64,000 nt of DNA from Coix lacryma-jobi var. lacryma-jobi (taxonomy: Eukaryota; Streptophyta; Magnoliopsida; Poales; Poaceae): assembly GCA_009763385.1 (NCBI GenBank), contig CM019826.1:96766848-96830847 (forward strand), in the 5' to 3' direction. A program made the position numbers and the translations under genes. How positions within the stretch are numbered: position 1 is the first letter of the stretch; the number at the start of each line of letters is the position of its first letter. Positions 35,370 through 47,500 of the stretch are shown here, piece after piece. The notes under the pieces were generated by a model. It searched no databases. It saw only the letters and a program-made list of their open reading frames with translations, and was not told the origin of the DNA.

Positions 35370-38300
35370 CCTGCGGAAATGAAAGTGCCAAAAACCAACC
35401 AAACATGAGTTTTGGGTCAAACAGAGATGATTGGGTGCGTCCGTTGCGAATGATTCAACTGTGAGTTTTTCGGTGCATCAGTGGTTAAAACGACCCTCCT
35501 GCGCGAGTTTTGCGGCACCGTTCCTCCGGAAATAAAAGTTCCAAAAACCCACCAAACATGAGTTTTGGGTCAAACGGAGATGATTGGGTGCGTCCGTTGC
35601 GAATGATTCAACCGTGAGTTTTTTGGTGCATCAGTGGTTAAAACGACCCTCCTGCGCGAGTTTTGCGGCACCGTTCCTCCGGAAATAAAAGTTCCAAAAA
35701 CCCACCAAACATGTGTATTGGGTCAAACGGAGATGATTGGGTGCGTCCGTTGCGATTGATTCAACCGTGAGTTTTTCGGTGCATCAGTGGTTAAAACGGC
35801 CCTCCTGCGCGAGTTTTGCGGCACCGTTCCTCTGGAAATAAAAGTTCCAAAACCCACCAAACATGTGTTTTGGGTCAAACGGAGATGATTGGGTTCGTCC
35901 GTTGCGAAAAATTCAACTCTGAGTTTTTCGGTGCATCAATGGGTAGCGACCCTCCTGCGCGAGATTTGCTGCACTGTTCCTCCGAAAATGAAAGTGCCAA
36001 AAACCCACCAAACATAAGTTTTGGGTCAAACGAAGGTAATTGGGTGCGTCCATTGTCAAAAATTCAACCATGTGTTTTTCGGTGCATCCGTGGGTAAAAC
36101 GGCCCTCCTGCGCGAGTTTTGTAGCACCGTTCCTCCGGAAATGAAAGTGCCAAAAACCCACCAAACATAAGTTTTGGGTCAAACATAGATGATTGGGTGC
36201 GTCCGTTGTGAAAAATTGAACCATGAGTTTTTCGGTGCATCAGTGGGTAAGACGGCCCTCCTGCGCGAGTTTTGCGGCACCGTTCCTCCAGAAATGAATG
36301 TGCCAAAAACCCACGAAACATAAGTTTTGGGTCAAACGAAGATGGTTGGGTGCGTCTGTTGCGAATGATTCAACCGTGAGTTTTTCGGTGCATCAGTGGT
36401 TAAAACGGCCCTCCTGCGCGAGTTTTGCGGTACCGTTCCTCCGGAAATAAAAGTTCCAAAAACCCACCAAACATGTGTTTTGGGTCAAACGGAGATGATT
36501 GGGTGCGTTCGTTTTGAAAGATTCAACTGTGAGTTTTTTGGTGCATCAGTGGGTAAAACGGCCCTCATGCGCGAGTTTTGCGGCACCGTTCCTCCGGAAA
36601 TAAAAGTGCCAAAACCCCACCAAAGATGAGTTTTGGGTCAAACGGAGATGATTCGGTGCGTCCATTGTGAAAAATTCAACCATGAGTTTTTCGGTGCATC
36701 AGTGGGTAAAACGGGTCTCCTGCGCGAGTTTTGCGGCACCGTTCCTCCGGAAATGAAAGTGCCAAAAAACCACCAAACATGGGTTTTGGCTCAAACAGAG
36801 ATGATTGGGTGCGTCGTTGCGAAAAATTCAACCATGAATTTTTTGGTGCATCAGTGGTTAAAATGGCCCTCCTGTGCGAGTTTTGCGGCACCATTCCTCT
36901 GAAAATGAAAGTGCCAAAAACCCACCAAACATTAGTTTTGGCTCAAACAGAGATGATTTGGTGAGTCGTTGTGAAAAATTCAACCGTGAATTTTTCGGTG
37001 CATCAGTGGTTAAAACGGCCCTCCTGTGCGAGCTTTGCGGCACCGTTCCTCCGAAAATTAAAGTGCCAAAAACCCACCAAACATGAGTTTTGGGTCAAAC
37101 GGAGCTGATTGGCTGCGTCCGTTGCAAAAAATTCAACTCTGAGTTTTTCGGTGCAATAGTGGGTAAAATGGCCCTCCCATGCGAGTTTTGCGGCACCGTT
37201 CCATCGAAAATGAAAGTGCCAAAAACCAACCAAACATGAGTTTTGGGTCAAACGGAGATGATTGGGTGCGTCCGTTGTGAAATATTCAACCGTGAGTTTT
37301 TCGGTGCATCAATGGGTAAAACGGCCCTCCTGCGCGAGATTTGCGGCACCGTTCCTCCGGAAATGAAAGTGCCAAAAACCCACCAAACATGAGTTTTGGG
37401 TCAAACGGAGATGATTGGGTGCGTCCGTTGCGAATGATTCAACCGTGAGTTTTTCGGTGCATCAGTGGTTCAAACGACCCTCCTGCGCGAGTTTTGCAGC
37501 ACCGTTCCTCCGGAAATAAAAGTTCCAAAAACCCACCAAACATGTGTATTGGGTCAAACAGAGATGATTGGGTGCGTCCGTTGTGAATGATTCAACCTTG
37601 AGTTTTTCGGTACATCAGTGGTTAAAACGGCCCTCCTGCGCGTGTTTTGCGGCACCGTTCCTCCGGAAATAAAAGTTCCAAAACCCACAAAACATGTGTT
37701 TTGGGTCAAACGGAGATGATTGGGTTCGTCCGTTTTGAAAAATTCAACTCTGAGTTTTTCGGTGCATCAATGGGTAACGGCCCTCCTGCGCGAGATTTGC
37801 GGCACTGTTCCTTCGGAAATAAAAGTGCCAAAAACCCACCAAACATGAGTTTTGGGTCAAACGGAGATGATTCGGTGCGTCCATTGTGAAAAATTCAACC
37901 ATGAGTTTTTCGGTGCATCAGTGGGTAAAACGGGTCTCCTGCGCGAGTTTTGCGGCACCGTTCCTCCGGAAATGAAAGTGCCAAAAAACCACCAAACATG
38001 GGTTTTGGCTCAAACAGAGATGATTGGGTGCGTCGTTGCGAAAAATTCAACCATGAATTTTTTGGTGCATCAGTGGTTAAAATGGCCCTCCTGTGCGAGT
38101 TTTGCGGCACCATTCCTCTGAAAATGAAAGTGCCAAAAACCCACCAAACATTAGTTTTGGCTCAAACAGAGATGATTTGGTGAGTCGTTGTGAAAAATTC
38201 AACCGTGAATTTTTCGGTGCATCAGTGGTTAAAACGGCCCTCCTGTGCGAGCTTTGCGGCACCGTTCCTCCGAAAATTAAAGTGCCAAAAACCCACCAAA

Positions 38301-39638
38301 CATGAGTTTTGGGTCAAACGGAGCTGATTGGCTGCGTCCGTTGCAAAAAATTCAACTCTGAGTTTTTCGGTGCAATAGTGGGTAAAATTGCCCTCCCATG
38401 CGAGTTTTGCGGCACCGTTCCATCGAAAATGAAAGTGCCAAAAACCAACTAAACATGAGTTTTGGGTCAAACGGAGATGATTGGGTGCGTCCGTTGTGAA
38501 ATATTCAACCGTGAGTTTTTCGGTGCATCAATGGGTAAAACGGCCCTCCTGCGCGAGATTTGCGGCACCGTTCCTCCGGAAATGAAAGTGCCAAAAACCC
38601 ACCAAACATGAGTTTTGGGTCAAACGGAGATGATTGGGTGCGTCCGTTGCGAATGATTCAACCGTGAGTTTTTCGGTGCATCAGTGGTTCAAACGACCCT
38701 CCTGCGCGAATTTTGCAGCACCGTTCCTCCGGAAATAAAAGTTCCAAAAACCCACCAAACATGTGTATTGGGTCAAACAGAGATGATTGGGTGCGTCCGT
38801 TGCGAATGATTCAACCTTGAGTTTTTCGGTACATCAGTGGTTAAAACGGCCCTCCTGCGCGTGTTTTGCGGCACCGTTCCTCCGGAAATAAAAGTTCCAA
38901 AACCCACAAAACATGTGTTTTGGGTCAAACGGAGATGATTGGGTTCGTCCGTTTTGAAAAATTCAACTCTGAGTTTTTCGGTGCATCAATGGGTAACGGC
39001 CCTCCTGCGCGAGATTTGCGGCACTGTTCCTTCGGAAATAAAAGTGCCAAAAACCCACCAAACATGAGTTTTGGGTCAAACGGAGATGATTCGGTGCGTC
39101 CATTGTGAAAATTCAACCATGAGTTTTTCGGTGCATCATTGGGTAAAACGGCCCTCCTGCGCGAGTTTTGCGGCACCGTTCCTCCGGAAATGAAAGTGCC
39201 AAAAACACACCAAACATGAGTTTTGGCTCAAACAGAGATGATTGGGTGCGTCGTTTTGAAAAATTCAACCATGAATTTTTCGGTGCATCAGTGGTTAAAA
39301 CGGCCCTCCTGTGCGAGTTTTGCAGCACCGTTCCTCCGAAAATGAAAGTGCCAAAAACCCACCAAACATGAGTTTTGGGTCAAACGGAGATGATTGGGTG
39401 CGTCCGTTGCAAAAAATTCAACTATGACTTTTTCGGTGCAACAGTGGGTAAAATGGCCCTCCCATGCGAGTTTTCCGGCACCGTTCCATCGAAAATGAAA
39501 GTGCCAAAAACCAACCAAACATGAGTTTTGGGTCAAACGGAGATGATTGGGTGCGTCCGTTGTGAAAAATTCAACCGTGAGTTTTTCGGTGCATCAATGG
39601 GTAAAATGGCCCTCCTGCGCAAGATTTGCGGCACCGTT
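35370..39638 (+). repeat. Higher-order satellite block 4 (rearranged)
   Basis: 4,269 bp, equal to about 28 monomers. Compared with blocks 1-3 it lacks eight monomers (break near 36,090-36,180) and two more (near 36,520). It has gained an eight-monomer tandem duplication (about 36,633-37,851 and 37,852-39,070, offset 1,219 bp). Confidence 0.85.
36633..39070 (+). repeat. Eight-monomer tandem duplication in block 4
   Basis: Two copies of about 1,219 bp. The segments at 36,676-36,894, 36,731-36,964 and 37,647-37,889 recur at 37,895, 37,950 and 38,866, almost unchanged. Confidence 0.9.
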
Positions 39639-41500
39639 CCTGCGGAAATGAAAGTGCCAAAAACCCACCAAACATGAGTTTTGGGTCAAACGGAGATGAT
39701 TGGGTGCGTCCGTTGCGAATCATTCAACTGTGAGTTTTTCGGTGCATCAGTGGTTAAAACGACCCTCCTGCGCGAGTTTTGCGGCACCGTTCCTCCAGAA
39801 ATAAAAGTTCCAAAAACCCACCAAACATGAGTTTTGGGTCAAACGGAGATGATTGGGTGCGTCCGTTGCGAATGATTCAACCGTGAGTTTTTCGGTGCAT
39901 CAGTGGTTAAAACGACCCTCCTGCGCGAGTTTTGCGGCACCGTTCCTCCGGAAATAAAAGTTCCAAAAACCCACCAAACATGTGTATTGGGTCAAACGGA
40001 GATGATTGGGTGCGACCGTTGCGATTGATTCAACCGTGAGTTTTTCGGTGCATCAGTGGTTAAAACGGCCCTCCTGCGCGAGTTTTGCGGCACCGTTCCT
40101 CTGGAAATAAAAGTTCCAAAACCCACCAAACATGTGTTTTGGGTCAAACGGAGATGATTGGGTTCGTCCGTTGCGAAAAATTCAACTCTGAGTTTTTCGG
40201 TGCATCAATGGGTAACGACCCTCCTGCGCGAGATTTGCGGCACTGTTCCTCCGAAAATGAAAGTGCCAAAAACCCACCAAACATAAGTTTTGGGTCAAAC
40301 GAAGGTAATTAGGTGCGTCCATTGTCAAAAATTCAACCATTTGTTTTTCGGTGCATCCGTGGGTAAAACGGCCCTCCTGCGCGAGTTTTGTAGCACCGTT
40401 CCTCCGGAAATGAAAGTGCCAAAAACCCACCAAACATAAGTTTTGGGTCAAACATAGATGATTGGGTGCGTCCGTTGTGAAAAATTGAACCATGAGTTTT
40501 TCGGTGCATCAGTGGGTAAGACGGCCCTGCTGCGCGAGTTTTGCGGCACCGTTCCTCCAGAAATGAATGTGCCAAAAACCCACTAAACATAAGTTTTGGG
40601 TCAAACGAAGATGGTTGGGTGCGTCTGTTGCGACTGATTCAACCGTGAGTTTTTCGGTGCATCAGTGGTTAAAACGGCCCTCCTGCGCGAGTTTTGCGGA
40701 ACCGTTCCTCCAGAAATAAAAGTTCCAAAAACCCACCAAACATGTGTTTTGGGTCAAACAGAGATGATTGGGTGCGTCCGTTTTGAAAAATTCAACTCTG
40801 AGTTTTTCGGTGCATCAATGGGTAACGGCCCTCCTCCGCGAGATTTGCGGCACTGTTCCTCCAAAAATGAAAGTGCCAAAAACCCACCAAACATAAGTTT
40901 TGGGTCAAACGGAGGTAATTGGGTGCGTCCATTGTCAAAAATTCAACCATGAGTTTTTTGGTGCATCAGTGGGTAAAACGGCCCTCCTGCGCGAGTTTTG
41001 CAGCACCGTTCCTCCGTAAATGAAAGTGCCAAAAACCCACCAAACATAAGTTTTGGGTCAAACGGAGATGATTCGGTGCGTCCATTGTGAAAAATTCAAC
41101 CATGTGTTTTTCGGTGCATCAGTGGGTAAAACGGCCCTCCTGCGCGAGTTTTGCGGCACCGTTCCTCCGGAAATGAAAGTGCCAAAAAACCACCAAACAT
41201 GAGTTTTGGCTCAAACAGAGATGATTGGGTGCGTCGTTGTGAAAAATTCAACCGTGAATTTTTCGGTGCATCAGTGGTTAAAACGGCCCTCCTGTGCGAG
41301 TTTTGTGGCACCATTCCTCCGGAAATGAAAGTGCCAAAAACCCACCAAACATTAGTTTTGGCTCAAACAGAGATGATTTGGTGCGTCGTTGTGAAAAATT
41401 GAACCGTGAATTTTTCGGTGCATCAGTGGTTAAAACGGCCCTCCTGTGCGAGCTTTGCAGCACCGTTCCTCCGAAAATTAAAGTGCCAAAAACCCACCAA
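39639..41500 (+). repeat. Higher-order satellite block 5 (partial)
   Basis: The start matches block 4, including the same eight-monomer deletion (the segment at 40,333-40,590 equals 36,064-36,321 plus 4,269). It lacks the two-monomer deletion but has lost a single monomer near 41,000. Recognisable block order fades near 41,500. Confidence 0.75.
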
Positions 41501-44500
41501 ACATGAGTTTTGGGACAAATGGAGATGATTCAGTGCGTCCGTTGTGAAAAATTCAACCGTGAGTTTTTCGGTGCATCAGTGGGTAAAACGGCCCTCCTGC
41601 GCGAGTTTTGTGGCACCGTTCCTCCGGAAATGAAAGTGCCAAAAATCCACCAAACATGAGTTTTGGGTCAAACGGAGATGATTGGGTGCGTCCGTTGCGA
41701 ATGATTCAACCGTGAGTTTTTCGGTGCATCAGTGGTTAAAACGGCCCTCCTGCGCGAGTTTTGCAGCACCGTTCCTCCGAAAATTAAAGTGCCAAAAACC
41801 CACCAATCATGAGTTTTGGGTCAAACGGAGATGATTGGGTGCGTCCGTTGCGAAAAATTCAACCGTGAGTTTTTCGGTGCATCAGTGGTAAAAGCGACCC
41901 TCCTGCACGAGTTTTGCTGCACCGTTCCTCCGAAAATGAAAGTGCCAAAAACCCACCAAACATGAGTTTTGTGTCAAACAGACATGATTGGGTGCGTCCG
42001 TTGTGAAAGATTCAACTGTGTGTTTTTCGGTGCATCCGTGGGTAAAATGGCCCTCCCATACGAGTTTTGCGGCACCGTTCCTCCGGAAATGAAAGTGCCA
42101 AAAACCCACCAAACATGAGTTTTGGGTCAAACAGAGATTATTGGGTGCGCCTGTTGTGAAAAATTCAACCATGACTTTTCGGTACATCAGTGGGTAAGAG
42201 GGTCCTCCTGCGCGAGATTTGCGGCACCGTTCCTCCAGAAATGAAAGTGCGAAAAACCCACCAAACATAAGTTTTGGGTCAAACGGAGATGATTGGGTGT
42301 GTCGTTGTGAAAAATTCAACCGTCAACTTTTCGGTGCACCAGTGGTTAAAACGGCCCTCCTGCGCGAGTTTTGCGGCACCGTTCCTCCAGAAATGAAAGT
42401 GCGAAAAACCCACCAAACATAAGTTTTGGGTCAAACGGAGATGATTGGGTGTGTCGTTGTGAAAAATTCAACCGTCAACTTTTCGGTGCACCAGTGGTTA
42501 AAACGGCCCTCCTGCGCGAGTTTTGCAGCACCGTTCCTCCGAAAATTAAAGTGCCAAAAACGCACCAAACATGAGTTTTGGGTCAAACGGAGATGATTGG
42601 GTGCGTCCATTGTGAAAAATTCAACCATGAGTTTTTTGGTGCATCAGTGGGTAAAACGGGCCTCCTGCGCGAGTTTTGCGGCACCGTTCCTCCGGAAATG
42701 AAAGTGCCAAAAACCCACCAAACATGAGTTTTGGGTCAAACAGAGATGATTGGGTGCGCCTGTTGTGAAAAATTCAACCATGACTTTTCGGTACATCAGT
42801 GGGTAAGAGGGTCCTCCTGCGCGAGATTTGCGGCACCGTTCCTCCGGAAATGAAAGTGCCAAAAACCCACGAAACATGAGTTTTGGGTCAAACGGAGATG
42901 ATTGGGTGCGTCCGTTGCGAATGATTCAACGGTGAGTTTTTCGGTGCATCAGTGGTTCAAACGACCCTCCTGCGCGAGTTTTGCAGCACCGTTCCTCCGG
43001 AAATAAAAGTTCCAAAAACCCACCAAACATGTGTATTGGGTCAAACGGAGATGATTGGGTGCATCCGTTGTGAATGATTCAACCGTGAGTTTTTCGGTGC
43101 ATCAGTTGTTAAAACGGCCCTCCTACGCGTGTTTTGCAGCACCGTTCCTCCGGAAATAAAAGTTTCAAAACCCACCAAACATGTGTTTTGGGTCAAACAG
43201 AGATGATTGGGTTTGTCCGTTGCGAAAAATTCAACTCTGAGTTTTTCCGTGCATCAATGGGTAACGGCCCTCCTGCGCGAGATTTTCGGCACTGTTCCTC
43301 CGAAAATGAAAGTGCCAAAAACCCACCAAACATAAGTTTTGGGTCAAACGAAGGTAATTGGGTGCGTCCATTGTCAAAAATTCAACCATGAGTTTTTTGG
43401 TGCATCAGTCGGTAAAACAGCCCTCCAGCGCGAGTTTTGCAGCACCGTTCCTCCGGAAATGAAAGTGCCAAAAACCCACCAAACATAAGTTTTGGGTCAA
43501 ACGGAGATGATTGGGTGCGTCCATTGTGAAAAATTCAACTATGTGTTTTTTGGTGCATCAGTGGGTAAGACGGCCCTCCTGCGCGAGTTTTGCGGCACCG
43601 TTCCTCCGGAAATGAATGTGCCAAAAACCCACGAAACATAAGTTTTGGGTCAAACGGAGATGGTTGGGTGCGTCTGTTGCGAATGATTCAACCGTGAGTT
43701 TTTCGGTGCATCAGTGGTTAAAACGGCCCTCCTGCGTGAGTTTTGCGGTACCGTTCCTCCGGAAATAAAAGTTCCAAAAACCCATCAAACATGAGTTTTG
43801 GGTCAAACGGAGATGATTGGGTGCGTCGTTGTGAAAAATTCAACCGTGAATTTTTTGGTGCATCAGTGGTTAAAACGGCCCTCCTGCGCGAGTTTTGCAG
43901 CATCGTTCCTCTGAAAATTAAAGTGCCACAAACCCACCAAACATGAGTTTTGGCTCAAACGGAGATGATTGGGTGCATCCGTTGTGAAAAATTCAAACGT
44001 GAGTTTTTCGGTGCATCAATGGGTAAAATGGCCCTCCTGCGCGAGATTTGCGGCACCGTTCCTCCGGAAATGAAAGTGCCAAAAACCTACCAAACATGAG
44101 TTTTGGGTCAAACGGAGATGATTGGGTGCGTCCGTTGCGAATGATTCAATCGTGAGTTTTTCGTTGCATCAGTGGTTAAAACGGCCCTCCTGCGCGAGTT
44201 TTGCGGTACCGTTCCTCCGGAAATGAAAGTGCCAAAAACCCACCAAACATGAGTTTTGGGTCAAACGGAGATGATTGGGTGTGTCGTTGTGAAAAATTCA
44301 ACCGTGACTTTTTCGGTGCATCAGTGGTTAAAATGGCCCTCCTGCGCGAGTTTTGCAGCACCGTTCCTCCGAAAATTAAAGTGCCAAAACCCCACCAAAC
44401 ATGAGTTTTGGGTCAAACGGAGATGATTCGGTGCGTCCATTGTGAAGAATTCAACCATGAGTTTTTTTGGTGCATCAGTGGGTAAAACAGCCCTCCTGCG

Positions 44501-47500
44501 CGAGTTTTGCGGCACCGTTCCTCCAGAAATAAAAGTGCCAAAAACCCACCAAACATGAGTTTTGGGTCAAACGGAGATGATTCGGTGCGTCCATTGTGAA
44601 AAATTCAACCATGAGTTTTTTGGTGCATCAGTGGGTAAGACGGCCCTCCTACGCGAGTTTTGCGGCACCGTTCCTCCGGAAATGAATGTGCCAAAAACCC
44701 ACGAAACATAAGTTTTGGGTCAAACGGAGATGGTTGGGTGCGTCTTTTGCGAATGATTCAACCGTGAGTTTTTCGGTGCATCAGTGGTTAAAACGGCCCT
44801 CCTGCGCGAGTTTTGCGGTACCGTTCCTCCGGAAATAAAAGTTCCAAAAACCCACCAAACATGTGTTTTGGGTCAAACGGAGATGATTGGGTGCGTCCGT
44901 TTTGAAAAATTCTACTCTGAGTTTTTCGGTGCATCAATGGGTAACGGCCCTCCTGCGCGAGATTTGCGGCACTGTTCCTCCGAAAATGAAAGTGTCAAAA
45001 ACCCACCAAACAAAAGTTTTGGGTCAAACGGAGGTAATTGGGTGCGTCCATTGTCAAAAATTCAACCATGAGTTTTTTGGTACATCAGTGGGTAAAACGG
45101 CCCTCGTGCGCGAGTTTTCCAGCACCGTTCCTCCGAAAATTAAAGTGCCAAAAACCCACCAATCATGAGTTTTGGGTCAAACGGAGATGATTGGGTGCGT
45201 CCGTTGCGAAAAATTCAACCGTGAGTTTTTCGGTGCATCAGTGGTAAAAGCGACCCTCCTGCACGAGTTTTGCTGCACCGTTCCTCCGAAAATGAAAGTG
45301 CCAAAACCCCACCAAACATGAGTTTTGGGTCAAACGGAGATGATTGGGTGCGTCCATTGTGAAAAATTCAACCATGAGTTTTTTGGTGCATCAGTGGGTA
45401 AAACGGCCCTCATGCGCGAGTTTTGCGGCACCGTTCCTCCGGAAATAAAAGTGCCAAAAACCCACCAAACATGAGTTTTGGGTCAAACGGAGATGATTCG
45501 GTGCGTCCATTGTGAAGAATTCAACCATGACTTTTTTGGTGCATCAGTGGGTAAAACGGCCCTCCTGCGTGAGTTTTGCGGCACCGTTCCTCCGGAAATA
45601 AAAGTGCCAAAAACCCACCAAACATGAGTTTTGGGTCAAACAGAGATGATTCGGTGCGTCCATTGTGAAAAATTCAACCATGAGTTTTTTGGTGCATCAG
45701 TGGGTAAGACGGCCCTCCTACGCGAGATTTGCGGCACTGTTCCTCCGGAAATGAATGTGCCAAAAACCCACGAAACAAAAGTTTTGGGACAAACGGAGAT
45801 GGTTGGGTGCGTCTGTTGCGAATGATTCAACCGTGAGTTTTTCGGTGCATCAGTGGTTAAAATGGCCCTCCTGCGCGAGTTTTGCGGTACCGTTCCTCCG
45901 GAAATAAAAGTTCCAAAAACACACCAAACATGTGTTTTGGGTCAAACGGAGATGATTGGGTGCGTCCGTTTTGAAAAATTCTACTATGAGTTTTTCGGTG
46001 CATCATTGGGTAACGGCCCTCCTGCGCGAGATTTGCGGCACTGTTCTTCCGAAAATGAAAGTGCCAAAAACCCACCAAACAAAAGTTTTGGGTCAAACGG
46101 AGGTAATTGGGTGCGTCCATTGTCAAAAATTCAACCATGAGTTTTTTGGTGCATCAGTGGGTAAAACGGCCCTCCTGCGCGAGTTTTGCAGCCCCGTTCC
46201 TCCGGAAATGAAAGTGCCAAAAACCCACCAAACATAAGTTTTGGGTCAAACGGAGATGATTGGGTGCGTCCATTGTGAAAAATTCAACCATGAGTTTTTT
46301 TGTGCATCAGTGGGTAAAACGGCCCTCCTGCGCGAGTTTTGCGGCACCGTTCCTCCGGAAATAAAAGTGCCAAAACCCCACCAAACATGAGTTTTGGGTC
46401 AAACGGAGATGATTCGGTGCGTCCATTGTGAAAAATTCAACCATGAGTTTTTCGGTGCATCAGTGGGTAAAACCGCACTCCTGCGCGAGTTTTGCGGCAC
46501 CGTTCCTCCGGAAATGAAAGTGCCAAAAATCCACCAAACATGAGTTTTGGGTCAAACGGAGATGATTCGGTGCGTCCATTGTGAAAAATTCAGCCATGAG
46601 TTTTTCGGTGCATCAGTGGGTAAAACGGCCCTCCTGCGCGAGTTTTGCAGCACCGTTCCTCCAGAAATGAAAGTGCCAAAAACCCACCAAACATAAGTTT
46701 TGGGTCAAACGGAGATGATTGGGTGTGTCGTTGTGAAAAATTCAACCGTGAATTTTTTGGTGCATCAATGGTTAAAACGGCCCTCCTGCGCGAGTTTTGC
46801 AGCACCGTTCCTCCGAAAATTAAAGTGCCAAAAACCCACCAAACATGAGTTTTGGGTCAAACGGAGATGATTTGGTGCGTCCATTGTGAAAAATTCAACC
46901 ATGAGTTTTTTGGTGCATCAGTGGGTAAAACGGCCCTCCTGCGCGAGTTTTGCAGCACCGTTCCTCCGGAAATAAAAGTGCCAAAAACCACCAAACATAA
47001 GTTTAGGGTCAAACGGAGATGATTGGGTGCGTCCATTTTGAAAAATTCAACCATGAGTTTTTTGGTGCATCAGTGGGTAAAACGGCCCTCCTGCGCGAGT
47101 TTTGCAGCACCGTTCCTCCAAAAATTAAAGTGGCAAAAACCCACCAAACATGAGTTTTGGGTCAAATGGAGATGATTGGGTTCGTCCGTTGCGAAAAATT
47201 CAACCGTGAGTTTTTCGGTGTATCAGTGGTAAAAACGGCCCTCCTGCACGAGTTTTGCTGCACCGTTCCTCCGAAAATGAAAGTGCCAAAAACCCACCAA
47301 ACATGAGTTTTGCGTCAAACGGAGATGATTGGGTGCGTCCGTTGTGAAAGATTCAACTGTGTGTTTTTCGGTGCATCCGTGGGTAAAACGGCCCTCCCAT
47401 ACGAGTTTTGCGGCACCGTTCCTCCGGAAATGAAAGTGCCAAAAACCCACCAAACATGAGTTTTGGGTCAAACAGAGATGATTGGGTGCGTCCGTTGTGA

